From Vagococcus acidifermentans (GTDB lineage: Bacteria; Bacillota; Bacilli; Lactobacillales; Vagococcaceae): a stretch of 64,000 nucleotides of DNA. Position 1 is the stretch's first letter. Every line of letters starts with the position of its first letter. The DNA is taken from positions 62,001-126,000 of the forward strand of contig NZ_NGKC01000003.1 of NCBI RefSeq assembly GCF_003987655.1, written 5' to 3'. This document shows positions 42,206-50,539 of this stretch, one piece after another. The position numbers and the translations under genes were made by a program. The notes under the pieces were generated by a model. It was not told the DNA's origin. It did not search any database and saw only the letters and a program-made list of their open reading frames with translations.

Positions 42206-44860
42206 TTATTTTTTCTTTTTCCTGAAAATGCCAGCCAGGCCAGTCAGAAGTGACCCAAAACCGAGAGCTGACAGCATTGTCGCAGCAGAATCATTTAGTT
42301 TTGGCAAGTAATTGCCTTTAACTAGGGAATAACCGCCAGATGGTTTTGCCAAGTTGGTAGGTTTGTTTTTATCAGCATCCGCATCGGCATCGGCGTCCGC
42401 GTCGGCATCGGCGTCCGCATCCGCATCGGCATCCGAATCAGCGTCCGCATCGGCATCCGCATCCGCATCGGCATCTGCGTCAGCATCCGCATCCGCGTCA
42501 GCATCCGCATCGGCATCCGCGTCAGCATCGGCATCCGCGTCGGCATCGGCATCCGCATCGGCGTCGGCATCGGCATCCGCATCAGCATCAGCATCTGCGT
42601 CCGCATCCGCGTCGGCGTCAGCATCTGCATCCGCATCGGCATCGGCGTCAGCGTCGGCATCCGCATCTGCATCCGCATCTGCATCCGCATCCGCATCGGC
42701 GTCAGCATCGGCATCCGCGTCGGCATCTGCATCCGCATCGGCATCGGCATCCGCATCAGCATCCGCATCGGCATCCGCATCAGCATCCGCATCGGCATCT
42801 GCATCGGCATCCGCATCGGCGTCAGCATCCGCATCTGCATCGGCATCAGCGTCGGCATCTGCGTCTGCATCAGCGTCCGCATCAGCGTCAGCATCGGCGT
42901 CGGCATCAGCGTCAGCATCCGCATCAGCGTCGGCATCGGCATCAGCGTCGGCATCGGCATCGGCATCGGCATCTGCATCCGCGTCGGCATCCGCATCGGC
43001 ATCCGCATCTGCATCCGCATCGGCGTCGGCGTCAGCATCAGCATCCGCGTCCGCATCTGCATCCGCATCGGCGTCAGCATCCGCATCGGCGTCAGCGTCC
43101 GCATCGGCGTCAGCGTCCGCATCGGCGTCAGCGTCCGCATCGGCGTCCGCATCAGCATCCGCATCAGCGTCGGCATCGGCATCAGCATCAGCATCCGCAT
43201 CAGCGTCGGCATCGGCATCAGCGTCGGCATCGGCATCGGCATCGGCATCCGCGTCAGCATCGGCATCGGCATCCGCATCCGCGTCCGCATCCGCATCCGC
43301 GTCCGCATCCGCATCCGCATCAGCGTCCGCGTCCGCATCGGCATCCGCATCGGCGTCAGCATCAGCATCCGCGTCAGCATCTGCATCTGCATCGGCATCC
43401 GCGTCGGCATCCGCATCGGCGTCCGCGTCCGCATCCGCATCGGCATCCGCATCTGCATCCGCGTCAGCATCCGCGTCGGCATCCGCATCGGCATCCGCAT
43501 CGGCATCCGCATCTGCATCAGCTTCTTCATCATCCGGGATAATCGCTTCTACATCAGGGCTGACATTATTTTGGTCATCTCTGGAATTAACAGTCACTTC
43601 TTCGAGCGGTGCAACTTTTCCAGGAGGCAAAGTAATGATATAATTTCCGTTTTCATCAGATTGTCCAGTACCGATAACTTCGCCGTCGCTGTTTTTAATT
43701 TCCACCGTAACATTTGGGTCGGCAACACCGGTCACAGTGTAACCATCTGTAGAATTGCCTGTGATTGTGACTGTAGGGGGAGTCAGAGCTGCTCTGGCGG
43801 CGAACCAGATAGATGTTCTGCCGTCCGCATCGGCAAAAATTGACAAATCCACTAAATCATCTTTTACAACAGTTCCAGGAAAAACAGCTTCATATGGTTG
43901 CGATGTGTCGATACCTGCATTTTCCAAATCTTCAAAAGTCGGGTCTTGAACAATAGTCGGCATGGTCACGGTTGTGTCACCCAAAACAGCAGCATCCAGA
44001 ACTTCATTAAATAGTTGTCCGCCAACTCCGGCAGCGCCAACGGCTACATCAATTGTAGTATTAATGGTAGCCTTGACGGGTAGAAGTGCAGTGTTGATAG
44101 CTGCTGCAACAGGAATCGAAATTATATCGCTGCCTTCTGCTTCAAGACTATTGACGGCATTTTGCAAGCCAGTTAAAATGTCGACAATATTTTGTGAAAC
44201 CACCAGCCCTAAACCATCATCTATCACGGCATAAATACTTTTCCCATCTGGTGAGAGTACTTGTTCAGCTGTAAATTCAGCTTGTCCGATATTGGATAGA
44301 TTGTCCAGTAGTGCCAGCTGTTCCAACACTTCATCAGTATTAAGAGTGACACCTGTCATGTTTCCTAAAGCACCATTAGCAATTTCATTTAATAATTCAG
44401 TAAGTTCTTCAACGGCAGTTATGACATTTTGTACCAACTGCATGTTATCCAATCTGAGTGTGACACTAGTATCGATCAGCGCTTCGCCGTTAGGCTTAAC
44501 AAGTCCGGCCATTGGTGCCGGGATATTTAGTACAGCTGCTTTTCTGCCAGCCAGTACTAGTGAGGCACCTGCTAATTCAGTTCCTGAAATAGTGAAATCA
44601 ACGTTGTGAGAGGCTCCGGCGATAGGAAAAGGAGCTGCTGCTGATGTGCCGCTGGAGTTTGACACTTCTAAATTAGTAAGTATCTCACCATCAATAACAG
44701 CAGCTTTAGCAACAATAGGTGTCTGATTAAAAATAGTAGTGCTCACTACATTTGAAAGAGCCAGACCGGATGACAAAGCAAGGGACAAAGTAAGCGCCCG
44801 TTTGACATTTTTCTTTAACGCTTTTTGGTTCATTTGAGTTTTATAGTCTACTTTTTTCAT
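42206..44860 (-). CDS. Surface protein with long Asp-Ala dipeptide repeat and LPKLN-type C-terminal anchor
   Basis: 884 residues. 1-52: basic start and hydrophobic core (ALTLSLALSSGLALSNVV), a Sec signal peptide. About 54-345: an N-terminal adhesion-type domain with no firm match. About 355-440: an Ig-like bacterial domain (VTGVADPNVTVEIKN...GTGQSDENGNYII). 447-830: 384 residues of strict Asp-Ala repeat with one substitution (Ser at about 809). Then a 54-residue tail with LPKLND, a hydrophobic stretch (MLSALGFGSLLTGLAGIF) and a KKKK end, which is a sortase signal layout with LN in place of the usual TG. The ATG at 44860 has AGGAGAAA upstream. The repeat is highly acidic and likely acts as an extended stalk through the wall. 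Confidence 0.9.
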   Translation of the reverse strand: MKKVDYKTQMNQKALKKNVKRALTLSLALSSGLALSNVVSTTIFNQTPIVAKAAVIDGEILTNLEVSNSSGTSAAAPFPIAGASHNVDFTISGTELAGASLVLAGRKAAVLNIPAPMAGLVKPNGEALIDTSVTLRLDNMQLVQNVITAVEELTELLNEIANGALGNMTGVTLNTDEVLEQLALLDNLSNIGQAEFTAEQVLSPDGKSIYAVIDDGLGLVVSQNIVDILTGLQNAVNSLEAEGSDIISIPVAAAINTALLPVKATINTTIDVAVGAAGVGGQLFNEVLDAAVLGDTTVTMPTIVQDPTFEDLENAGIDTSQPYEAVFPGTVVKDDLVDLSIFADADGRTSIWFAARAALTPPTVTITGNSTDGYTVTGVADPNVTVEIKNSDGEVIGTGQSDENGNYIITLPPGKVAPLEEVTVNSRDDQNNVSPDVEAIIPDDEEADADADADADADADADADADADADADADADADADADADADADADADADADADADADADADADADADADADADADADADADADADADADADADADADADADADADADADADADADADADADADADADADADADADADADADADADADADADADADADADADADADADADADADADADADADADADADADADADADADADADADADADADADADADADADADADADADADADADADADADADADADADADADADADADADADADADADADADADADADADADADADADADADADADADADADADADADADADADADADADADADADADADADADADADADADADADADADADADADADADADADSDADADADADADADADADADADKNKPTNLAKPSGGYSLVKGNYLPKLNDSAATMLSALGFGSLLTGLAGIFRKKKK
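42371..43522 (-). repeat. 1152-bp tandem Asp-Ala (GAY GCN) coding repeat
   Basis: 192 tandem six-base units encoding Asp-Ala, with third-base choice varying between units and one Asp-Ser unit at 42431-42436. Two long open frames in this stretch (plus-strand Ser-Ala and minus-strand Met-Pro/Met-Arg rich) are by-products of the repeat. The stretch is far richer in GC than its flanks. Exact length should be treated with care in short-read assemblies. Confidence 0.95.
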
Positions 44861-45329
44861 AAGTTTCTCCTTGTATTTTTTGCACGTAGAGTCTGGACAA
44901 ATGAGAAAAGCGGCAGTCGCATGTGTTTAGAGCGGCGAGGCATGTGATTAAAAAGGGACAAGTCAAAAAATAAATCAAGACAAAAATTTATTTAAAAAAT
45001 GAAAATATTTCTTTTCATAATTTCATTATATAAAAAAATAAGTTTTTTTATTTGTATTCTAAATCAAAATAATCTACTTTTAAAAAAACATTATTGTCTA
45101 TTTTTCGTAAGGTTTAAACAATGTTGATTTACAGTTAATTTTCATAAAATCAACATTTTTTAATAACGTATTTTATTATTAATAAATAAGCAATTATGTG
45201 TTTTTGTAATATATAAAACACGTTGTTTAATTAGTTGAATAGTGAAAATGAATTTTTTAAAGATTAAATCCGGGGCTTTTTAATGTGAATTATCCGCTAA
45301 ACTTGTGTGTTTTGATGTTTTTTTTATTA
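44861..45329. other. AT-rich intergenic region at the Tn916 insertion
   Basis: No gene. The first 40 bp upstream of the surface-protein gene holds its ribosome site and leader; 44960-45320 is very AT-rich and has several promoter-like patches. The Tn916 left end begins near 45330, so the element inserted into an AT-rich spacer, its typical target. Confidence 0.55.
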
Positions 45330-45509
45330 TAAAAATAGCATAAAAATCTAGTTATCCGCATAAAAACTGGACTTATCACACTTTATCAAGGTCAAAACCA
45401 CTCAATTTACTACTAATTTACTACTTATGAATGAGCTTTGATACGACGATTTATCCTTGAAAAGTGAAGATATAAAGATACTTCCAATAAAATTTGAATA
45501 TTTAATAGG

Positions 45510-45543
45510 TAGACACTTCAAAAAATGAGGTGTCTATTTTTTT
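45510..45543 (+). terminator. Hairpin with T-run before Tn916 orf24
   Basis: TAGACACTTC pairs with GAGGTGTCTA (one G-U pair) and is followed by eight T. It lies between the element's left end and the transfer genes, shielding them from upstream transcription. Confidence 0.75.
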
Positions 45544-45569
45544 ACCCGATTTTGAAAGGAAGTGAACTT

Positions 45570-45644
45570 ATGAAAACAAAAAATCAAGAATCAAAAGGTC
45601 GTTCCCCACTCTTTAAGACCATCAAACATTCATTCAGCCAATAA
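45570..45644 (+). CDS. Tn916 orf24-like peptide
   Basis: A 24-residue frame (MKTKNQESKGRSPLFKTIKH then SFSQ) with GAAAGGAAG before its ATG. Its position ahead of orf23 agrees with orf24 of Tn916. Function unknown. Confidence 0.5.
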   Translation: MKTKNQESKGRSPLFKTIKHSFSQ

Positions 45645-45666
45645 AAAAGAAAGGATAGGTAAAAAT

Positions 45667-45981
45667 ATGGAACTTAAATTTGTGATTCCCAACATGGAAA
45701 AAACATTCGGCAATTTAGAATTTGCTGGCGAGGATAAAGTCGTTCAGCGAAGAATCAACGGACGGCTAACTGTCTTATCAAGAAGCTATAATCTCTATTC
45801 TGATGTTCAAAGAGCAGATGATATTGTGGTGGTGCTTCCTGCTGAAGCTGGCGAAAAACATTTCGGCTTTGAGGAACGTGTGAAGTTAGTCAATCCACGT
45901 ATTACCGCAGAGGGCTACAAAATCGGCACTCGTGGTTTTACAAATTACCTTTTACATGCTGACGACATGATAAAAGAATAA
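45667..45981 (+). CDS. Tn916 orf23-like YdcP/DUF961 family protein
   Basis: A 104-residue protein (MELKFVIPNMEKTFGNLEF..., ending ADDMIKE). It belongs to the small DUF961 proteins that open the transfer module of Tn916-type elements in two tandem, related copies; the next gene is the second copy. Exact role unknown. It starts the long transfer operon. Confidence 0.9.
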   Translation: MELKFVIPNMEKTFGNLEFAGEDKVVQRRINGRLTVLSRSYNLYSDVQRADDIVVVLPAEAGEKHFGFEERVKLVNPRITAEGYKIGTRGFTNYLLHADDMIKE

Positions 45982-45996
45982 AGAAAGAGAGGAAAA

Positions 45997-46383
45997 ATGA
46001 TGAGATTAGCAAATGGCATTGTATTAGATAAAGACACGACTTTTGGAGAATTGAAATTCTCTGCTCTACGTCGTGAAGTGAGAATCCAAAATGAAGACGG
46101 GTCGGTTTCAGATGAAATCAAGGAACGTACCTATGACTTAAAATCCAAAGGACAAGGACGCATGATTCAAGTAAGTATTCCTGCCAGCGTGCCTTTGAAA
46201 GAGTTTGATTATAACGCACGGGTGGAACTTATCAATCCCATTGCGGACACCGTTGCTACTGCCACCTATCAAGGAGCAGATGTTGACTGGTATATCAAGG
46301 CAGACGATATTGTGCTGACAAAGGATTCTAGTTCATTCAAAGCTCAACCACAAGCAAAGAAAGAACCGACACAAGACAAATAG
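45997..46383 (+). CDS. Tn916 orf22-like YdcP/DUF961 family protein
   Basis: A 128-residue paralogue of the previous gene with the same TFGELKF and YDLKSKGQGRMIQVSIP blocks and a longer Gln/Lys-rich tail. AGAGAGG precedes the ATG. Unknown function in conjugation or element maintenance. Confidence 0.9.
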   Translation: MMRLANGIVLDKDTTFGELKFSALRREVRIQNEDGSVSDEIKERTYDLKSKGQGRMIQVSIPASVPLKEFDYNARVELINPIADTVATATYQGADVDWYIKADDIVLTKDSSSFKAQPQAKKEPTQDK

Positions 46384-46411
46384 TCGCTAGGTAGAAAGGA
46401 GACTTTTTCGC

Positions 46412-47797
46412 ATGAAACAGCGTGGTAAAAGGATTCGCCCATCTGGTAAAGATTTAGTCTTTCATTTTACGATAGCGTCACTCCTGCCTGTTTTCCTGCT
46501 GGTTGTCGGACTGTTTCATGTGAAGACAATCCAGCAGATCAACTGGCAGGATTTTAACCTATCACAAGCAGATAAGATTGACATTCCCTATTTAATTATC
46601 AGTTTCAGTGTCGCAATTCTTATCTGCTTGCTGGTAGCGTTTGTATTCAAACGGGTTCGCTATGATACGGTTAAACAACTTTACCACCGTCAAAAACTGG
46701 CAAAGATGATACTTGAAAACAAGTGGTATGAATCTGAACAGGTCAAAACAGAGGGTTTCTTTAAAGATAGTGCTGGTCGTACAAAGGAAAAGATAACCTA
46801 CTTCCCTAAAATGTATTATCGACTTAAAAATGGCTTGATACAGATACGGGTGGAAATCACGCTGGGAAAATATCAAGACCAACTCTTACACTTGGAAAAG
46901 AAATTAGAGAGTGGCTTGTACTGTGAGCTGACGGATAAAGAGTTAAAGGATTCCTATGTGGAATATACTTTGCTCTATGACACCATAGCCAGTCGTATTT
47001 CTATTGATGAAGTAGAAGCTAAAGATGGTAAACTTCGCTTAATGAAAAACGTATGGTGGGAATATGATAAGCTCCCTCATATGTTGATTGCTGGTGGTAC
47101 AGGTGGCGGTAAAACTTACTTTATACTGACACTGATTGAAGCCTTGCTTCATACAGATTCAAAACTGTATATTCTTGACCCGAAAAATGCTGATCTTGCG
47201 GACTTAGGTTCTGTGATGGCAAATGTCTACTATAGAAAAGAAGACTTGCTTTCTTGCATTGAAACATTCTATGAAGAAATGATGAAACGTAGTGAGGAAA
47301 TGAAGCAGATGAAGAACTATAAGACTGGCAAAAATTATGCTTACTTAGGTCTCCCGGCACACTTCTTAATCTTTGATGAATACGTCGCTTTCATGGAAAT
47401 GCTGGGAACAAAAGAAAACACCGCAGTTATGAATAAGCTGAAACAGATTGTCATGTTAGGTCGTCAAGCTGGCTTCTTTCTAATACTGGCTTGTCAACGT
47501 CCAGACGCAAAATATTTAGGCGACGGAATCCGTGATCAGTTTAATTTCAGAGTGGCTTTAGGTCGTATGTCTGAAATGGGCTATGGCATGATGTTTGGCA
47601 GTGACGTACAAAAGGATTTCTTCTTAAAGCGAATCAAAGGTCGTGGCTATGTTGATGTAGGAACAAGTGTCATATCAGAGTTTTATACTCCCCTTGTACC
47701 AAAAGGATATGATTTCTTGGAGGAAATTAAAAAGTTATCCAACAGCAGACAGTCCACGCAGGCGACGTGCGAAGCGGAAGTCGCAGGTGTGGACTGA
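46412..47797 (+). CDS. Tn916 orf21-like FtsK/SpoIIIE coupling ATPase
   Basis: A 461-residue coupling protein with two N-terminal membrane helices (FTIASLLPVFLLVVGLFHV and LIISFSVAILICLLVAFVF). The FtsK-like ATPase has Walker A in GGTGGGKTYF and a Walker B-like LIFDEYVAFM. It links the relaxase-DNA complex at oriT to the mating channel. It ends directly before oriT. Confidence 0.94.
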   Translation: MKQRGKRIRPSGKDLVFHFTIASLLPVFLLVVGLFHVKTIQQINWQDFNLSQADKIDIPYLIISFSVAILICLLVAFVFKRVRYDTVKQLYHRQKLAKMILENKWYESEQVKTEGFFKDSAGRTKEKITYFPKMYYRLKNGLIQIRVEITLGKYQDQLLHLEKKLESGLYCELTDKELKDSYVEYTLLYDTIASRISIDEVEAKDGKLRLMKNVWWEYDKLPHMLIAGGTGGGKTYFILTLIEALLHTDSKLYILDPKNADLADLGSVMANVYYRKEDLLSCIETFYEEMMKRSEEMKQMKNYKTGKNYAYLGLPAHFLIFDEYVAFMEMLGTKENTAVMNKLKQIVMLGRQAGFFLILACQRPDAKYLGDGIRDQFNFRVALGRMSEMGYGMMFGSDVQKDFFLKRIKGRGYVDVGTSVISEFYTPLVPKGYDFLEEIKKLSNSRQSTQATCEAEVAGVD

Positions 47798-47974
47798 TCT
47801 TGCTGGCTGGTGTGGCAATAGCCACGCCAGCACTTAACCCCCCGTATCTAACAGGGGGGTACAAATCGACAGGAAACAGTCAAAAAAACATTAGAAAATC
47901 CTTTGGTTACAAGGGATTTACAAAATTTCAGCGTATGTCAAATGGGCTTTAAAAGTTGACATACGCCTTTTTGA
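47798..47974 (+). other. oriT region of the Tn916-type element
   Basis: The spacer between orf21 and orf20 contains TGCTGGCTGGTGTGGC / GCCACGCCAGCA (47810-47840) and a CCCCCC-gtatctaaca-GGGGGG hairpin at about 47838-47860, the known arrangement at the Tn916 origin of transfer. The relaxase gene follows at once. Confidence 0.8.
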
Positions 47975-49180
47975 TTGGAGGGATTTTTACTGAATGAACA
48001 AACTTGGTTACAGCATTTAAAAGAAAAACGCTTGGCTTATGGACTATCTCAAAACCGTTTAGCTGTTGCGACTGGTATTACAAGGCAGTATCTAAGCGAT
48101 ATTGAAACAGGAAAAGTCAAGCCATCAGAGGATTTACAGCAGTCCCTTTGGGAAGCTCTGGAACGCTTCAATCCCGACGCTCCCCTTGAAATGCTGTTTG
48201 ATTATGTAAGAATTCGCTTTCCGACAACAGACGTACAGCAGGTGGTCGAAAACATCTTACAACTGAAACTGTCCTATTTTCTTCATGAGGACTATGGTTT
48301 CTATTCTTATTCAGAGCATTATGCTTTAGGCGACATATTCGTCCTTTGCTCCCATGAACTGGACAAAGGAGTTCTGGTGGAATTGAAAGGTCGTGGGTGC
48401 AGACAATTTGAAAGCTATCTTCTGGCACAACAAAGAAGCTGGTATGAGTTCTTTATGGACGTTTTGGTGGCTGGCGGTGTGATGAAACGCCTTGACCTTG
48501 CCATTAACGATAAGACAGGGATTTTAAATATCCCTGTACTCACTGAAAAGTGCCAACAGGAAGAATGTATCTCCGTCTTCCGCAGTTTTAAAAGCTATCG
48601 CAGTGGCGAACTGGTACGCAAAGAGGAAAAGGAATGTATGGGAAACACCCTCTATATCGGTTCATTACAAAGTGAAGTTTATTTCTGTATCTATGAAAAG
48701 GACTACGAGCAGTACAAGAAAAATGATATTCCCATTGAAGACGCAGAAGTAAAAAACCGTTTTGAGATTCGATTGAAAAATGAGCGTGCCTATTATGCAG
48801 TCCGTGATTTACTCGTCTATGACAATCCAGAGCATACCGCCTTTAAAATTATCAATCGGTATATCCGTTTTGTAGATAAAGACGATTCCAAACCTCGTTC
48901 TGATTGGAAACTGAATGAAGAATGGGCTTGGTTTATTGGGAACAATCGTGAACGATTAAAACTAACCACAAAACCAGAGCCTTACTCCTTCCAAAGGACG
49001 CTGAACTGGCTATCTCATCAAGTTGCCCCGACCTTAAAGGTTGCGATTAAACTTGATGAAATCAACCAGACGCAGGTTGTAAAAGACATTCTCGACCATG
49101 CGAAACTGACAGACCGACACAAGCAGATTTTGAAGCAACAGTCAGTAAAAGAACAGGACGTGATAACAACAAAAAAATAA
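47975..49180 (+). CDS. MobT-type relaxase / replication initiator (orf20)
   Basis: A 401-residue relaxase of the Rep_trans/MobT family with an N-terminal helix-turn-helix (GLSQNRLAVATGITRQYLSDIETG) and the replication-initiation-factor domain downstream (KGRGCRQFESYLLAQQRSWYEF; MKRLDLAINDKTG; RFEIRLKNERA). It nicks oriT and can start rolling-circle copying of the excised circle. A TTG start with an overlapping GGAGGG site is used, as in Tn916. Confidence 0.93.
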   Translation: MEGFLLNEQTWLQHLKEKRLAYGLSQNRLAVATGITRQYLSDIETGKVKPSEDLQQSLWEALERFNPDAPLEMLFDYVRIRFPTTDVQQVVENILQLKLSYFLHEDYGFYSYSEHYALGDIFVLCSHELDKGVLVELKGRGCRQFESYLLAQQRSWYEFFMDVLVAGGVMKRLDLAINDKTGILNIPVLTEKCQQEECISVFRSFKSYRSGELVRKEEKECMGNTLYIGSLQSEVYFCIYEKDYEQYKKNDIPIEDAEVKNRFEIRLKNERAYYAVRDLLVYDNPEHTAFKIINRYIRFVDKDDSKPRSDWKLNEEWAWFIGNNRERLKLTTKPEPYSFQRTLNWLSHQVAPTLKVAIKLDEINQTQVVKDILDHAKLTDRHKQILKQQSVKEQDVITTKK

Positions 49181-49222
49181 CTCAAATACAAATTCATTGA
49201 ATATAGAGAGGAGAACATTTTT

Positions 49223-49444
49223 ATGAATTTTGGACAAAACCTTTATAACTGGTTTCTATCAAACGCTCAATCACTGGTGCTTTTAGCAATCGTTGTGATT
49301 GGCTTGTATCTTGGCTTCAAGCGTGAGTTTAGCAAACTGATTGGCTTTTTAATTATTGCGATTATTGCGGTTGGCTTAGTCTTCAACGCTGCTGGAGTAA
49401 AAGACATTTTACTAGAGCTATTCAATCGCATTATTGGTGCTTAA
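49223..49444 (+). CDS. Tn916 orf19-like small membrane protein
   Basis: A 73-residue protein with two hydrophobic helices (LVLLAIVVIGLYLGF and LIGFLIIAIIAVGLVFNAAGV). A TcpB/TcpD-like small component of the mating channel by position. AGAGGAGAAC precedes the start. Confidence 0.88.
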   Translation: MNFGQNLYNWFLSNAQSLVLLAIVVIGLYLGFKREFSKLIGFLIIAIIAVGLVFNAAGVKDILLELFNRIIGA

Positions 49445-49560
49445 ATAAAACCGTTCTTTTGTGGAATATAAGTGGTTTTCTTATGTTCCGCAAAGGAATG
49501 GTACACCAAACGAAGTGCGGTAGGGATTTTTGAATCTCTACAAAGAAAGGACGTGAATAT

Positions 49561-50058
49561 ATGGACGATATGCAAGTCTATATTGCGAATTTAGGCAAAT
49601 ACAATGAGGGCGAATTGGTCGGTGCGTGGTTTACCTTTCCCATTGACTTTGAGGAAGTCAAAGAGAAAATCGGCTTGAATGATGAATATGAGGAATACGC
49701 CATTCATGACTACGAGTTACCCTTTACGGTTGACGAATACACTTCCATTGGCGAACTCAATCGACTATGGGAAATGGTATCGGAATTACCCGAAGAATTA
49801 CAATCGGAGCTATCTGCTCTGCTCACTCATTTTTCAAGCATTGAAGAACTAAGCGAACATCAAGAGGATATTATCATTCATTCCGATTGTGATGATATGT
49901 ATGACGTGGCACGCTACTACATTGAAGAAACGGGTGCTTTAGGCGAAGTACCAGCTAGTCTTCAAAACTATATTGATTATCAAGCCTATGGTCGGGATTT
50001 AGACCTTTCAGGAACGTTTATCTCAACCAATCATGGGATTTTTGAAATCGTCTATTAA
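49561..50058 (+). CDS. ardA: Antirestriction protein ArdA (orf18)
   Basis: A 165-residue very acidic protein, typical of ArdA DNA mimics (VYIANLGKYNEGELVGAWF and many Asp/Glu residues). It protects incoming conjugal DNA from type I restriction enzymes. In this strain the nearby restriction locus is type III, so ArdA is not expected to counter it. AAAGGACGTG lies before the ATG. Confidence 0.93.
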   Translation: MDDMQVYIANLGKYNEGELVGAWFTFPIDFEEVKEKIGLNDEYEEYAIHDYELPFTVDEYTSIGELNRLWEMVSELPEELQSELSALLTHFSSIEELSEHQEDIIIHSDCDDMYDVARYYIEETGALGEVPASLQNYIDYQAYGRDLDLSGTFISTNHGIFEIVY

Positions 50059-50146
50059 ATCTGTCGGTACATTACTACTGGCAGATTTTCTATTTTACGG
50101 GGTGGCTCAATCAGCTACCCCTATTTTTTATGAAAGGATTGATTAC

Positions 50147-50539
50147 ATGAAGAAAATACGAAGCTATACCAGTATCTGGTCTGTGGAAAAGGTACTGTAT
50201 TCTATCAATGATTTTAGACTTCCGTTTCCCATAACCTTTACGCAAATGACATGGTTTGTCGTGTCACTCTTTGCAGTGATGATACTTGGCAACTTGCCCC
50301 CTCTTTCCATGATAGAGGGAGCATTTCTCAAATACTTTGGGATTCCTGTGGCTTTCACATGGTTTATGTCTACAAAAACTTTTGATGGTAAAAAGCCTTA
50401 TGGATTTTTGAAGTCTGTCATTGCTTATGCACTGCGACCAAAGCTGACCTATGCAGGAAAAAAAGTAACGCTTGGCAGAAACCAGCCACAAGAAGCCATT
50501 ACAGCAGTTAGGAGTGAATTTTATGGCATATCCAATTAA
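50147..50539 (+). CDS. TcpE-family conjugation membrane protein (orf17)
   Basis: A 130-residue membrane protein of the TcpE family (SYTSIWSVEKVLYSINDFRLPFP; FFVSL-type helix; FDGKKPYGFLKSVIAYALRPK). The ATG at 50147 has AAAGGATTG upstream; a longer frame from 50033 overlaps ardA and lacks support. It overlaps the start of the next gene by 17 bp. Confidence 0.92.
   Translation: MKKIRSYTSIWSVEKVLYSINDFRLPFPITFTQMTWFVVSLFAVMILGNLPPLSMIEGAFLKYFGIPVAFTWFMSTKTFDGKKPYGFLKSVIAYALRPKLTYAGKKVTLGRNQPQEAITAVRSEFYGISN

Noticed and set aside
42371-43522. CRISPR-like array
   Set aside because: The repeat unit is only six bases and continuous without spacers; it encodes protein.
42322-43533. Minus-strand frame of Met-Pro/Met-Arg repeats
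   Set aside because: Shifted reading of the same six-base repeat; no independent coding evidence.
42354-43643. Long plus-strand frame coding for a Ser-Ala repeat
   Set aside because: It mirrors the Asp-Ala repeat on the other strand; it has no signal peptide, no ribosome site and no conserved ends.
50033-50146. Upstream extension of the TcpE-family gene
   Set aside because: Overlaps the end of ardA, lacks a ribosome site; the ATG at 50147 fits the family start.
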